The notes: generated by a model not told the origin, from the sequence alone. Positions 1-8,139 are shown, counted from the first letter of the stretch. The stretch: 31,671 nucleotides of DNA from CAZSLZ01 sp964607865 (GCA_964607865.1 CAZSLZ010000017.1:1-31671), one strand, 5' to 3'. Numbers and translations are program-made.

Positions 1-553
1 AATCCACCACCGCTAAATAAACATGAGCTGCCATGTTTCTTTCCGGTTCGTAAGGGAGAGAAATAATAACCTGAGCTTCTTCCTCGTCATGAATAACGGG
101 AGCTCCTTCATTCATAGCTTTACGGGCGTCCAATACGGGTTCCAGTTCTTCATACTGAACATCCAACACCCGCATAGCTTCTTTGGCTGCCTTTTCGTTG
201 GCAGCAATTACAGCTGCCACACGGTCGCCTACAAAACGGACTTTTTTATCAAGAATAAAAGTGTCATAAGGTGAAGGCTCGGGAAAACCCTGGCCGGCAG
301 TGGTGTGGGCTACCCTGGGTACATCTTCGTAGGTGATTATGTCAACAACCCCTGGCACTTCCATGGCTTTTATCCTGTCAATGCTTTTTATTCTAGCATG
401 GGCAAAGGGGCTGGGTACGATTTTCATCACCAGGCAACCGGGAAGATCAAAATCATCCACGAATTTTGCCCTGCCGCAGGCTAAGGAATAACCGTCAACC
501 TTGGTTACGTCAGTTCCTACAGTTTTAAATTTCTCCTTGAATTTTACCGACAT
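1..553 (-). CDS. Xanthine dehydrogenase-type molybdenum-binding subunit, N-terminal part (truncated by window edge)
   Basis: About 184 N-terminal residues of the large molybdopterin-binding subunit of the xanthine dehydrogenase/CO dehydrogenase/aldehyde oxidoreductase family; the rest lies beyond position 1. Translating the minus strand from the ATG at 553 gives a typical start (VGTDVTKVDGYSLACGRAKF), then SPFAHARIKSID, a VPGVVDIIT stretch and KVRFVGDRVAAVIA, all hallmarks of the family's first alpha/beta hammerhead domain. In the family this subunit holds the Mo-pterin cofactor and performs substrate hydroxylation, fed by the 2Fe-2S and FAD subunits. Its ATG overlaps the stop of the upstream 2Fe-2S gene (TAATG), so translation is probably coupled. 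The cofactor and substrate residues lie outside the window, so the substrate cannot be assigned. Confidence 0.9.
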   Translation of the reverse strand, partial: MSVKFKEKFKTVGTDVTKVDGYSLACGRAKFVDDFDLPGCLVMKIVPSPFAHARIKSIDRIKAMEVPGVVDIITYEDVPRVAHTTAGQGFPEPSPYDTFILDKKVRFVGDRVAAVIAANEKAAKEAMRVLDVQYEELEPVLDARKAMNEGAPVIHDEEEAQVIISLPYEPERNMAAHVYLAVVD

Positions 554-1020
554 TAACTTTCACCTCGCTTTTCTTCAGCCGCTGCCATTACAGCTTCCAC
601 CTGCTTAACGTAACCGGTACACCTGCATAAATTTCCATCCAGAGCTTCTTTTACGTCTTCCTCGGTGGGATTGGAATTTTCTTCCAATAAAGCATGGGTA
701 GAAAGAATCATTCCGGGAATACAGTAACCACATTGAACTGCGCCCTTCTCGACAAAATGTTTCTGAATCGGGTGGGGCTCGCTGATAGTCCCCAGGCCTT
801 CCACTGTCGTAATTTCACGGTTGTGGGCCTGTCCCGCCAGGTACACACAGGATTTAACTGCCTTCTTATCGATTAACACGGTACAGGTACCGCAGTTGCC
901 TTCGTTACAACCTTTCTTTACCGATTTATAACCCTCCCGGCGTAAAACATCCAGCAGGGACTCAGAAGGATCCACCTGCCATTCCTTTTTTTCTCCATTT
1001 ATAATAACATTTATTTTCAT
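553..1020 (-). CDS. (2Fe-2S)-binding subunit of molybdenum hydroxylase
   Basis: A 155-residue iron-sulfur subunit (CoxS/XdhC type) that passes electrons from the Mo subunit to the FAD subunit. The N-terminal plant-ferredoxin-like domain has the cluster motif GCNEGNCGTC followed by a further Cys in KAVKSC. The C-terminal helical domain has CGYCIPGM and NLCRCTGY, the Cys pairs of the second 2Fe-2S cluster. Length and order match the family. The start is an ATG with a strong site (GGAGGAG, five bases upstream). It lies 22 bases downstream of the FAD subunit and overlaps the Mo subunit start, so the three genes form one operon. Biochemical family is secure; the substrate is unknown. Confidence 0.95.
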   Translation of the reverse strand: MKINVIINGEKKEWQVDPSESLLDVLRREGYKSVKKGCNEGNCGTCTVLIDKKAVKSCVYLAGQAHNREITTVEGLGTISEPHPIQKHFVEKGAVQCGYCIPGMILSTHALLEENSNPTEEDVKEALDGNLCRCTGYVKQVEAVMAAAEEKRGES

Positions 1021-1042
1021 GAATTCTCCTCCAGGAATTTAC

Positions 1043-1897
1043 TTATTTATTGTTGGCTTTTTCTAGGCATTCTGACAGTGCCCGGCAAACCAGATTGCGG
1101 GTTAATTTCTTCTTGTATTCCGCTGTGCCCCATAGGTTGGATAAAGGCTCAATCTCGTCGGAACACATTCCGGCAACCTCGGCAATCAATTCAGCCGTTA
1201 TCTCGCTGCCTTCCAGTTTTGCCTCAGCTTCCTTGAAGCGTATGGGCAAATTCACAGCTGCGCTTGCCACAATGCGGGCTTTTTTGCAGGTGTTTTCCTC
1301 CAATTCAAGATAACAAGCTACGTTGATAATGGAATAATCGCCTTTGGTCTTGGAAAACTTAATAAATGTGGCGCCGGATTTATCACCTGCAGGTGGGAAT
1401 TCCACCTGGGTAACCACTTCATTTTTCTGTAATAATTTTACCGGTCTCTGTTGGTAGAATTCCTCGGCGGAAAATTCCTTTTCCTCAACGCCCTTTACCT
1501 TGATTATGGCATCCATTGCCATTAAAACCGGAGGTAAATCGGACCAGACCCGGGAAGCGACCAGGTTCCCCCCCACGGTAATGACGTTTCTTAATGGGCG
1601 GGAAGCCATCGTTGATGCAGCTTCGCTCAGAATACCATCTGCATAATTTTCACAGGCTTCAGACTTAAAAATATCCTGAATCACAGTGGTTGCTCCCAGA
1701 ACAAGGCCGCCATTGTTTTCTCTGATGTAATTCATTCCGGCCCTGGTCAGGTCCACCAAGGCTTCAATGGTAGGATCCTTCACCAGGGAGAGAGTGCTGC
1801 CGCCGGCAATTACTGCGCTTTTCCTGGATTCTTCCGACAGGAGTTCGATCGCCTCTTCGATTGTTTCCGGGTAATAAAAAGTCTCAAGTTTGCTCAC
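1043..1897 (-). CDS. FAD-binding subunit of molybdenum hydroxylase
   Basis: A 284-residue FAD-binding subunit (CoxM/XdhB type), first gene of the operon. The N-terminal PCMH-type FAD domain shows YYPETIEEAIELL, then the FAD loop AGGSTLSLV, and later TVGGNLVAS with SDLPPVLMAMDA, which match the family's pyrophosphate-binding segments. The C-terminal domain (from about residue 170) corresponds to the CO dehydrogenase flavoprotein C-terminal domain. The start is GTG (MSKLETFYY), with GAGGAG nine bases upstream; no better ATG is in frame. In the family this subunit passes electrons from the iron-sulfur clusters to NAD+ or another acceptor. A MoaD-like gene lies 109 bases upstream on the same strand. 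Confidence 0.93.
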   Translation of the reverse strand: MSKLETFYYPETIEEAIELLSEESRKSAVIAGGSTLSLVKDPTIEALVDLTRAGMNYIRENNGGLVLGATTVIQDIFKSEACENYADGILSEAASTMASRPLRNVITVGGNLVASRVWSDLPPVLMAMDAIIKVKGVEEKEFSAEEFYQQRPVKLLQKNEVVTQVEFPPAGDKSGATFIKFSKTKGDYSIINVACYLELEENTCKKARIVASAAVNLPIRFKEAEAKLEGSEITAELIAEVAGMCSDEIEPLSNLWGTAEYKKKLTRNLVCRALSECLEKANNK

Positions 1898-2006
1898 TTT
1901 GCCCGTCTCCTCTTTCTAGATTTTCTTATATTCGATAATAAATTAACCCTGAATTATTAAAGAATTTAAATGTTTTTCCTTCCTGTTTTTCAGTGTTTGC
2001 AGCAGG

Positions 2007-2240
2007 TTATCCGCCTCCTACCTGAAGCACGGTTTGAATATAATCTCCGTCATTTAACCTGGCACGGGGTTTCAGGGTTTCTCCGTCTTTTACATAAACC
2101 AGATAATTGGCTTCGGTTTCGGTATATCCTATTTTTTTCATCACGTCAAGAATGGTGCTGTTTTCAGGAATTTCAACCTCAACCGGGTTTTTTTCTGTCT
2201 TCTTTTTAACAGGGCCCATAATTTTTAAAGCAATCTTCAT
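2007..2240 (-). CDS. MoaD/ThiS-like ubiquitin-fold sulfur carrier
   Basis: A 77-residue protein with a beta-grasp profile ending in QVGGG. A free C-terminal diglycine is the hallmark of MoaD/ThiS sulfur carriers, which are adenylated and thiocarboxylated there. The segment PENSTILDVMKKIGY followed by YLVYVKDGE and ARLNDGDYIQTV fits the fold. The ATG at 2240 was chosen because GAGGTG sits six bases upstream; an upstream in-frame GTG lies inside that site. It sits upstream of the molybdenum hydroxylase operon in the same orientation, so a role in molybdopterin or cofactor sulfuration for that enzyme is a reasonable inference. Thiamine or tungstopterin carriers of the same fold cannot be excluded. 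Confidence 0.75.
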   Translation of the reverse strand: MKIALKIMGPVKKKTEKNPVEVEIPENSTILDVMKKIGYTETEANYLVYVKDGETLKPRARLNDGDYIQTVLQVGGG

Positions 2241-2330
2241 ATGTATCACCTCATTTTTATTTCAATGAAAACAGGATTTTTCCTATATGAATTCAAATAG
2301 ATGGTGATCTTATCAGGGCAGGGAATAAAA

Positions 2331-2813
2331 ATGCAGATTAATAATATTAAAACAAATAACCTTGAGGAAACCACGAAGTTGGGCATAATAATTGCCCATT
2401 CACTTAAACCCGGCGACGGGGTTCTTCTTACCGGAGATCTGGGCGCCGGCAAAACTGCTCTTACCAGGGGAATTTGCCAGGGCCTGGGAGTTGAAGAAAC
2501 GGTAAAAAGCCCCACCTTTGTATTGGCCTGGGTCTATCAGGGCAGGGTACCTGTCTATCATATAGATCTTTACAGGTTGTCTGATTATGACGAGTTGGAA
2601 AACATTGGCTGGGAAGAAATGGTGGATTCCGACGGGATTTATATTGTGGAATGGGCGGATAAATTTACCCTGCCTTATACCAGGGGAGCCCTGAAGATTC
2701 ACCTGGAATATGACGATGAACCCGATGCCCGTATTATAAACTTTGAATTTGATGAAACCAAGTATTCAAGTTTGGAACAGGATTTGAAAAATTATGAAAA
2801 TTTTGGCTCTTGA
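2331..2813 (+). CDS. tsaE: tRNA t6A biosynthesis ATPase TsaE
   Basis: A 160-residue P-loop ATPase needed for threonylcarbamoylation of A37 in ANN-decoding tRNAs, acting with TsaB and TsaD in the cytoplasm. It shows the Walker A motif GDLGAGKTALTRG, the conserved SPTFVL after it, HIDLYRL, and IVEWADKF near the C terminus, all in family order. The ATG at 2331 was chosen over the in-frame ATG at 2301 because AGGGCAGGG lies just upstream and MQINN gives the normal family length. Its 3' end overlaps the tsaB start by 20 bases, the common tsaE-tsaB arrangement; tsaD is not in the window. Confidence 0.95.
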   Translation: MQINNIKTNNLEETTKLGIIIAHSLKPGDGVLLTGDLGAGKTALTRGICQGLGVEETVKSPTFVLAWVYQGRVPVYHIDLYRLSDYDELENIGWEEMVDSDGIYIVEWADKFTLPYTRGALKIHLEYDDEPDARIINFEFDETKYSSLEQDLKNYENFGS

Positions 2814-3489
2814 TACCTGCACCGAAACCATAGATGTAGCTATAGTTGAAAATGAAACACTTCTGGTTGAGAAACGGGGCAAAGCTCCCCGCCAGCAGTT
2901 GACCAGATTAATGCCTTTTATTCAAGCTTCCCTTGAAGAAACAGCTATTTCCATAAAGGATATTGACCTGATAGCCCTCACCACCGGGCCCGGCTCCTTT
3001 ACAGGCATCCGGCTGGGGCTGGCAACTGCCAAAACTTTATCGCAATTAAATGATATTCCACTGGTGTCAGTGAACACCATTGATGCTGTGGCGGTTGGGG
3101 CTGAAGAAACCGGCATTGTTATTCCTTCACTGGATGCAAGAAAATATGAAATCTTTTACGGGGTTTATAAGTTAGCCGAACATGAAGCTAAAAACCTTTC
3201 GGGTTACAAGAAAGTCAGAATTGACGATTATATTGATTTTATAAATAATCTGGAATATGAAAATTTTATTTTGACAGGCAGTATTTTGTGGCGTTATAAA
3301 GATAGATTGGAAAAAGAAGTTTCCCGTCCGTTCAAAACAACCGAAGAATACTTATGGACTCCCCGTGGCGAAATAATCGCCAGAATCGGCAGGAAGCTGG
3401 CGCTGGAAGGGAAGGCTGCAGATTATCTTCACCTGGAGGCTGATTATATGAGGACCTGGGAGGCTATTCCACCAAAACCCCTGGTATAA
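2794..3489 (+). CDS. tsaB: tRNA t6A biosynthesis protein TsaB
   Basis: A 231-residue ASKH-fold protein, the non-catalytic partner of TsaD in the t6A complex. The N terminus MKILALDTCTETIDVAIVE is typical, followed by TTGPGSFTGIRLGLATAKTL, the most conserved TsaB segment, and PSLDARKYEIFYGVY. The length matches the family. It starts inside the end of tsaE (20-base overlap), consistent with translational coupling. Often rimI or tsaD follows; here the next several hundred bases hold no intact gene. Confidence 0.95.
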   Translation: MKILALDTCTETIDVAIVENETLLVEKRGKAPRQQLTRLMPFIQASLEETAISIKDIDLIALTTGPGSFTGIRLGLATAKTLSQLNDIPLVSVNTIDAVAVGAEETGIVIPSLDARKYEIFYGVYKLAEHEAKNLSGYKKVRIDDYIDFINNLEYENFILTGSILWRYKDRLEKEVSRPFKTTEEYLWTPRGEIIARIGRKLALEGKAADYLHLEADYMRTWEAIPPKPLV

Positions 3490-3720
3490 TTAAATGCTCT
3501 TCTGGGAATCTGACTTCTTTTTATGTACTCATTACCATACAACTGGAAAGCTTTGTTTATGTATTCTGCAATTTCTTTGCCGATTTCTGCCAACTCCTGA
3601 AAATCTTTACTGCCAAGTACTGCAGCAGGTATTTTTTACCTTATTACGTTGCGTACCGATGGTGCTCTTTTCTATTTCTGAAAAGTAAAGAGGTTCCCTT
3701 AACTGCTCGATAAACCAACC
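3490..3720 (-). pseudogene. Possible decayed reading frame in the tsaB-pfk gap
   Basis: The 425 bases between tsaB and pfk have no intact gene. On the minus strand two adjoining frames look protein-like: one reads about 35 residues including REPLYFSEIEKSTIGTQRN and ends at a stop, and a second, shifted by one base near 3630-3640, reads about 50 residues including SKDFQELAEIGKEIAEYINK and NEYIKRSQIPRRAFN. Neither has an evident start with a ribosome site. Joined across a frameshift they would make a plausible C-terminal fragment of one protein, which I do not recognise. It could also be chance open frame. The rest, 3720-3900, is AT-rich leader DNA for pfk with no terminator that I can see. Confidence 0.25.
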
Positions 3721-3914
3721 TTTTCTGTCTTATTGAATTTTGAGCAAAGCAAGTTGTCAGGTTTATTGGTTCGTTCTGCTACTTTATTATAAGGTTTGCA
3801 ATTTAATTTCTTTCCACTGAATCGAAGTTCGAGTTGGGGCTGGTGGGAGGAAGTCTAAAAATAATATATAATTACTTAATAACAACTTTTAAAAATAAAA
3901 TGGAGTGTAACTAT

Positions 3915-4994
3915 ATGAAGACAATTGGAATATTGACTGGAGGCGGCGACGCGCCGGGACTTAATGCGGTAATAAGAGCTGTGGTGAAAACTGCGATTGT
4001 GGATTATGGCTGGAAAGTTGTTGGCATAGAAGATGGTTTTGATGGTTTGATTAAACCGGGAAAAATGAGAAAATTGGATCTGGGCAGTGTCCATGGTATT
4101 CTTCCGAAGGGAGGAACCATTCTGGGGACCACCAATCGGGGGAATCCCTTTGAATATAAGACCATGATAAACGGTGAGGTTGTGGTTAAAGATTATTCTG
4201 AGATTGTTATTTTTAATGCCAGGGAAGCCGGTATTGATTCTCTGATAATTGTGGGGGGTGACGGTACTCTTTCCATAGCCCAGGATTTTTATGAAAAAGG
4301 TATCAACTTGGTGGGGGTTCCCAAAACAATTGATAACGATCTTTCTGCCACCGAGTTTACCTTTGGGTTTGACAGCGCAGTTGATGCCGCCACCGATGCC
4401 GTGGACAGGCTTCATTCAACCGCTGAAAGCCATCATCGGGTTATGTTTTTAGAGGTGATGGGCCGTCATGCAGGCTGGATCGCCCTGTATTCCGGTGTCG
4501 CCGGAGGCGCTGATGTCATTCTTATTCCGGAAATTCCCGTGAAGTTGGAAGCTGTGAAGAAAAAAATCAACGATCGTATCGAGCGGGGCAGTAAATTCAG
4601 TATTGTGGTGGTTGCCGAGGGCGCCAGCATTGAAGGTGAAGATGAAATTTATAGAAAAGAAGATAAAATGGGAAATAAACGATTGGGCGGTATAGCTGCT
4701 AAACTGGCGGATATCATTTATGAACAGATGGGAATTGAAACCAGGGTTACGGTTCTTGGCCATTTACAACGGGGCGGTTCACCTTCAGCTTATGATAGAA
4801 TTCTGGGTACCCGGTTTGGCGCTCATGCTGTTAAACTGATTGCCGAGGAGAAGTTTGGCCATATGGTGGCATTGAAAAACAATGAAATATATGATATTCC
4901 CATAAAGGAAGCTGTGGGGGAATTGAAGCAGGTTACTTTAGATGATGATCTGCTGGTTTCTGCGCGGAAGATGGGGATAGGATTTGGCGATTAG
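3915..4994 (+). CDS. pfkA: 6-phosphofructokinase (group III, Gly/Lys active-site type)
   Basis: A 359-residue phosphofructokinase, phosphorylating fructose 6-phosphate in glycolysis. It carries the nucleotide loop GGGDAPGLNAVIRA at the N terminus, IIVGGDGTLSIAQ near residue 113, the catalytic PKTIDND near residue 137, EVMGRHAGWIAL, and LGHLQRGGSPSAYDR. The glycine in GGDGT is associated with ATP use, whereas PPi-dependent enzymes have Asp there; the lysine of PKTIDND is shared with PPi-dependent and actinobacterial-type (group III) enzymes. ATP is therefore the likelier donor, but this is a prediction. The ATG at 3915 is chosen because GGAG lies nine bases upstream and the family starts here. 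The DUF4178 gene follows after 12 bases. Confidence 0.93.
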   Translation: MKTIGILTGGGDAPGLNAVIRAVVKTAIVDYGWKVVGIEDGFDGLIKPGKMRKLDLGSVHGILPKGGTILGTTNRGNPFEYKTMINGEVVVKDYSEIVIFNAREAGIDSLIIVGGDGTLSIAQDFYEKGINLVGVPKTIDNDLSATEFTFGFDSAVDAATDAVDRLHSTAESHHRVMFLEVMGRHAGWIALYSGVAGGADVILIPEIPVKLEAVKKKINDRIERGSKFSIVVVAEGASIEGEDEIYRKEDKMGNKRLGGIAAKLADIIYEQMGIETRVTVLGHLQRGGSPSAYDRILGTRFGAHAVKLIAEEKFGHMVALKNNEIYDIPIKEAVGELKQVTLDDDLLVSARKMGIGFGD

Positions 4995-5006
4995 GGGGCA
5001 ATAAAA

Positions 5007-5645
5007 ATGCCGAAAATTGTAGTTCAAAAAGTAAACTGTGGGTCCTGCGGAGCTCCGCTGGAAATAAAATCTGCTTTTACCAGGTCATTGGTGTGCCCGT
5101 TTTGTGATACTACCAATAACCTCACTGATACCGGGCTGGACCCTTCGGGTAAAATGGCGAAAATTTCCGATGCCCGCAGTGTTTTCAAGTTGGGGCGAAC
5201 TGGTAGTTTAAAAGATAAGAGATTTGAAGTTCTGGGCCGCCTTCGTTATGGTTATGAAGATGGCCACTGGGATGAGTGGTTTCTTGAATTCGAATCCGGG
5301 CGCTGCGGGTGGGTAACCGAAGAAGAAGGTGAAATGACCTTGTTCTTCAAGGACAAAATTACTCAACCTATTGATGATATTGATTCAATCAGAGTAGGCC
5401 AGAGGGTGGCAGTTGAAGGCGAACAGGTTTTCATAACCGAGATTACAGATGCTCAAATCATGGGCGGCGAGGGTGAGCTTCATTATACCGTGAAACCTGG
5501 CAGGGAAGTAGTACATTACGAGGGAAATGCCGGAGGCCGCCTGGTGTCTATCGAAGTCTGGCCCCGGGAAATAGAGGTACATAAGGGAAATCCTGTTTCC
5601 TACAGCGAGATTACCATGGACGAAAAGGAAGCTCCTTATTCCTGA
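5007..5645 (+). CDS. DUF4178 protein with N-terminal zinc ribbon
   Basis: A 212-residue protein of unknown function. Residues 10-35 form a rubredoxin-like zinc ribbon (CGSCGAPLEI then LVCPFCDT). The rest matches DUF4178 in character: a VFKLGRTGSLKDKRFEVLGR start, then YGYEDGHWDEWFLEFESG, a WxEWxL pattern typical of that domain. No signal peptide or membrane segment is seen. A GGGGG site lies upstream of the ATG. It sits between pfk and a DUF350 membrane protein. DUF4178 and DUF350 genes are recurrent neighbours, in some bacteria near PspA-like genes, so an envelope-related role is possible; this is inference from context. Confidence 0.8.
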   Translation: MPKIVVQKVNCGSCGAPLEIKSAFTRSLVCPFCDTTNNLTDTGLDPSGKMAKISDARSVFKLGRTGSLKDKRFEVLGRLRYGYEDGHWDEWFLEFESGRCGWVTEEEGEMTLFFKDKITQPIDDIDSIRVGQRVAVEGEQVFITEITDAQIMGGEGELHYTVKPGREVVHYEGNAGGRLVSIEVWPREIEVHKGNPVSYSEITMDEKEAPYS

Positions 5646-5718
5646 TATTTGTCAGCCCTAAAGGAAGAATCGATTGTTTATCGAAATTATTGAAAAATAA
5701 TGATAGTGGGAGGCCTAT

Positions 5719-5976
5719 ATGCCCGAATTTGTTGTCAGTTATTTGAAAGCCTTTGGATGGGCAATTGTTGCATCCATAGCCATGAGCGCTTCCATGGGAA
5801 TTCTGCTTCGCGTTTATGATTTAATGACCCCTATTGATGAATGGGAAGAAATCAAAAAAGGAAATATGGCATGCGCCATTTTAATGGCTGCTGTCATACT
5901 TGCTTTTGGCTTTGTAGTAGGTATGATTATTTCAACTCCTGATACTGTGCCTGTAATGACCACCCCCATGAATTAG
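5719..5976 (+). CDS. DUF350 family small membrane protein
   Basis: An 85-residue protein with two predicted membrane helices (about residues 10-32 and 50-72) joined by a loop reading DLMTPIDEWEEIKKGN. The loop and the following NMACAILMAAVILAFGFVV are the recognisable core of the DUF350/YjfL family, integral membrane proteins of unknown function often doubled in other species; this is a single-domain form. The ATG has a GGGAGG site seven bases upstream. It follows the DUF4178 gene by 73 bases and is probably co-transcribed with it. Confidence 0.8.
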   Translation: MPEFVVSYLKAFGWAIVASIAMSASMGILLRVYDLMTPIDEWEEIKKGNMACAILMAAVILAFGFVVGMIISTPDTVPVMTTPMN

Positions 5977-6096
5977 GAATAAAATATGTTCCTTTCCTAA
6001 TATATTTTGGGAGGGAAAAGAAAAATACAGGAAAATATAAGTTTATGTAGTTTAATTGCATGCCGGACTGATAATGGTTCGGAAAGGATTTAGTTA

Positions 6097-7989
6097 ATGG
6101 TGGACGGTTTTAATAACCCGGAGAATATGGCCCCGGATGTCGAAAATTCTGAGGGTCAACTCAAAAAAATATTAATAACTGAAAATAAGGTAAAAGAGCG
6201 GGATGTCCTGGAATTTGCCCTTGACATTTACCTTTTCGGTATGGATTTGGCCTGTCTCTATTCTACAAAAGCAAAAACCAGAAAGAAAAAAATTACAGAA
6301 ACCCCACCAGAGGAACCTGTGAATCTCAAAAAAGAATTTCATGATATTCTTGAAGATTTCAAACCCGAAGAAGCTCCTGTCCCTGAATTCTTAATCCGGG
6401 CACAGAAAGAAGCGGAAGAAAAAAGGCGAATGGAAGAGTTGGAAAGGCAGGAAGCCAGAAAACAGGCTGAAATGATAGAAACAGAGCCTGTTACACCTGT
6501 AGAGGAAAAGATTGAAGCTCCTGCAGAGGAAGTTAAGCTGGAAAGACATGAAGAGGAATTGCAGGTTTCTGTGTCAACTGAGCCGAAAAAAACTGAAGAA
6601 GCAGAAGCGAAGAAAGAAGCGGAAGAAATTCCCCGCCCTGAAAAAGAAGATCCCAGGCTTGTAACAGTTGATGAAACTCTGGTAAGCCCAGGCGAAGCTG
6701 GAGAAATGGATCTTTTCGGTGCGGAAACCCACGAAGAAGTTCTCACAACCGGCGAGAAGGAAGAAACCGGAGAGAAACCCCCAGAAGATGTTTCAGAAAT
6801 TCCACCGGAAGAAGCAGAAGAGGAAGAACCTGTTGAAATCGAAGCTGAAAAAGAAGTTGAAGTGGGTGAAATCAAGGAAGAAGTACCTTCGGCTGAGTTG
6901 GAAAAACCTGAAGAAACCGCAGTTGAACCTGCTGCAGAAATTGAGGGCGGGGAAATTAAAACTGGTGAAGTTGCGCAAGCTGCCGATGAAAAGAAGGTTT
7001 CCTGGTCCGATTATGTTTCCCAGAAGGGAACAAAAAAATCAACAGAAAAAAGAACTGTTTGGACCGGATTCAAGCAGAAAACCGAGATTTCACCTGATGA
7101 CTGGCTGCATATTATGCAGGGGACAGCTCCTCCCCAGAAACAGGACCTTCCCTTTGAGGAGAAGGAAGCTGGCATATCTCCTGTTAAATCTGAAACCAGA
7201 AAACCTGAAGTTGTGTTGGAAACAGAAACCGAAGCTGAACCAAAGCCTTCTGTTGAATTGGAAAAACCCAGAGAAACTTCGCTTCCAGTTATTGAGGAAG
7301 CAGTTGAACCTGCATCTGCTCTTGAAGAAGAAAAGCCTGCAGTTGAGGAAAAAACTGAGGAAGTTGAGGAAACAACTGCGGTTGAGAAACCGGAAGTTGA
7401 GGAAAAACCCGGCGCCGGTGTTGAAGAAGGCGAAAATATTGGCGGAGATATTTCCGCTGATGACTGGATGGACATAATGCAGGGTAAAGCTCCTGAACCT
7501 GGCAGTGGTGGGACTGCTGCTGTGGCGCCGCCGGCGGGTAGTACTTCTGGCGAAAAACCCAGGAAACCCGATGTTGAAGGCCCACATTTAAAGAGCGGAG
7601 TGGATTATAAAGCTACCCATTATGTGCCAAAACGCCAGACCGGCGGCAAGGTGAGCCGGATTGAAGCTACCCGTGACGGCGTAACCAAGCGTGAATATTT
7701 CCAGCGGGTAAAATTGCGCTATAAAAAGAGTTTTACTTCTTCCAAGAAGATTCCCGCAAAGATTTGCGCTTCTTGCCTTTCGGGAGCCAACCGTAACGCC
7801 TGTGTGGTTTGTGGCGCTCCCAAAGCCAGTTTTATGGCACGGTTGTGCACAAAATGCGCATCAGATAAAAAAACTGCAAATAACTGTATTATTTGCGGTA
7901 AGATCAACGCCCGGGGCATTGCTAAAATGTGTAAAAACTGCGCTCCTGGTTTTTCCCGTGTTTGTGTTAAATGCGGTGCCAGATTGTAA
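6097..7989 (+). CDS. Long acidic low-complexity protein with C-terminal triple zinc-knuckle domain
   Basis: A 630-residue protein I do not recognise. Residues 1-65 form a short N-terminal segment (LKKILITENK, LEFALDIYLFGMDLACLY). Residues 65-500 are highly charged and rich in Glu, Lys, Pro and Val, with no membrane helix and probable disorder or coiled coil. Within it are two copies of a DDWxxIMQGxAP motif (near residues 333 and 453), a related WSDYVSQK segment, and DLFGAET near residue 205. The C-terminal 75 residues hold six CxxC pairs (CASC, CVVC, CTKC, CIIC, CKNC, CVKC), arranged as three CxxC-x(7-9)-CxxCG units, likely zinc-binding. The ATG has GGAAAGGA upstream. The strongly acidic composition opens long antisense frames, which I regard as artefacts. 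It may act as a scaffold, but that is speculative. Confidence 0.8.
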   Translation: MVDGFNNPENMAPDVENSEGQLKKILITENKVKERDVLEFALDIYLFGMDLACLYSTKAKTRKKKITETPPEEPVNLKKEFHDILEDFKPEEAPVPEFLIRAQKEAEEKRRMEELERQEARKQAEMIETEPVTPVEEKIEAPAEEVKLERHEEELQVSVSTEPKKTEEAEAKKEAEEIPRPEKEDPRLVTVDETLVSPGEAGEMDLFGAETHEEVLTTGEKEETGEKPPEDVSEIPPEEAEEEEPVEIEAEKEVEVGEIKEEVPSAELEKPEETAVEPAAEIEGGEIKTGEVAQAADEKKVSWSDYVSQKGTKKSTEKRTVWTGFKQKTEISPDDWLHIMQGTAPPQKQDLPFEEKEAGISPVKSETRKPEVVLETETEAEPKPSVELEKPRETSLPVIEEAVEPASALEEEKPAVEEKTEEVEETTAVEKPEVEEKPGAGVEEGENIGGDISADDWMDIMQGKAPEPGSGGTAAVAPPAGSTSGEKPRKPDVEGPHLKSGVDYKATHYVPKRQTGGKVSRIEATRDGVTKREYFQRVKLRYKKSFTSSKKIPAKICASCLSGANRNACVVCGAPKASFMARLCTKCASDKKTANNCIICGKINARGIAKMCKNCAPGFSRVCVKCGARL

Positions 7990-8022
7990 CCATTTTTTTT
8001 TAAAAATTTTTTGAAAAACCTC

Positions 8023-8050
8023 TTGACAATTGGGATATTTTTGTTATAAT
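8023..8050 (+). promoter_or_regulatory. Sigma-A type promoter of the tRNA cluster
   Basis: A perfect -35 box TTGACA (8023-8028) and a perfect -10 box TATAAT (8045-8050) are separated by 16 bases. The -10 box ends 12 bases before the first tRNA base. The consensus match suits strong stable-RNA transcription. Confidence 0.9.
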
Positions 8051-8062
8051 CGTTTTGCACTT

Positions 8063-8139
8063 GGGCGAATAGCTCAGTCGGCTAGAGCGCCTGCTTCACA
8101 TGTAGGAGGTCACAGGTTCAAGTCCTGTTTCGCCCACCA
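8063..8139 (+). tRNA. tRNA-Val (anticodon CAC)
   Basis: A complete cloverleaf: acceptor GGGCGAA pairs with TTCGCCC, the D arm is GCTC/GAGC, and the anticodon stem CCTGC/GTAGG carries loop TTCACAT with anticodon CAC, reading GUG. The T loop is GTTCAAG-like. The discriminator is A and the CCA end is encoded (8137-8139), unlike the next two tRNAs. It is the first gene after the promoter at 8023-8050. Confidence 0.95.

Noticed and set aside
3876..4763. Long minus-strand frames opposite pfk
   Set aside because: They are shadows of the clearly conserved phosphofructokinase frame.
6339..7587. Several long open frames on the other strand and other frames of the acidic protein gene
   Set aside because: They arise from GAA/GAG/AAA-rich codon repeats, giving Ser- or Phe/Leu-rich translations without domains or ribosome sites.
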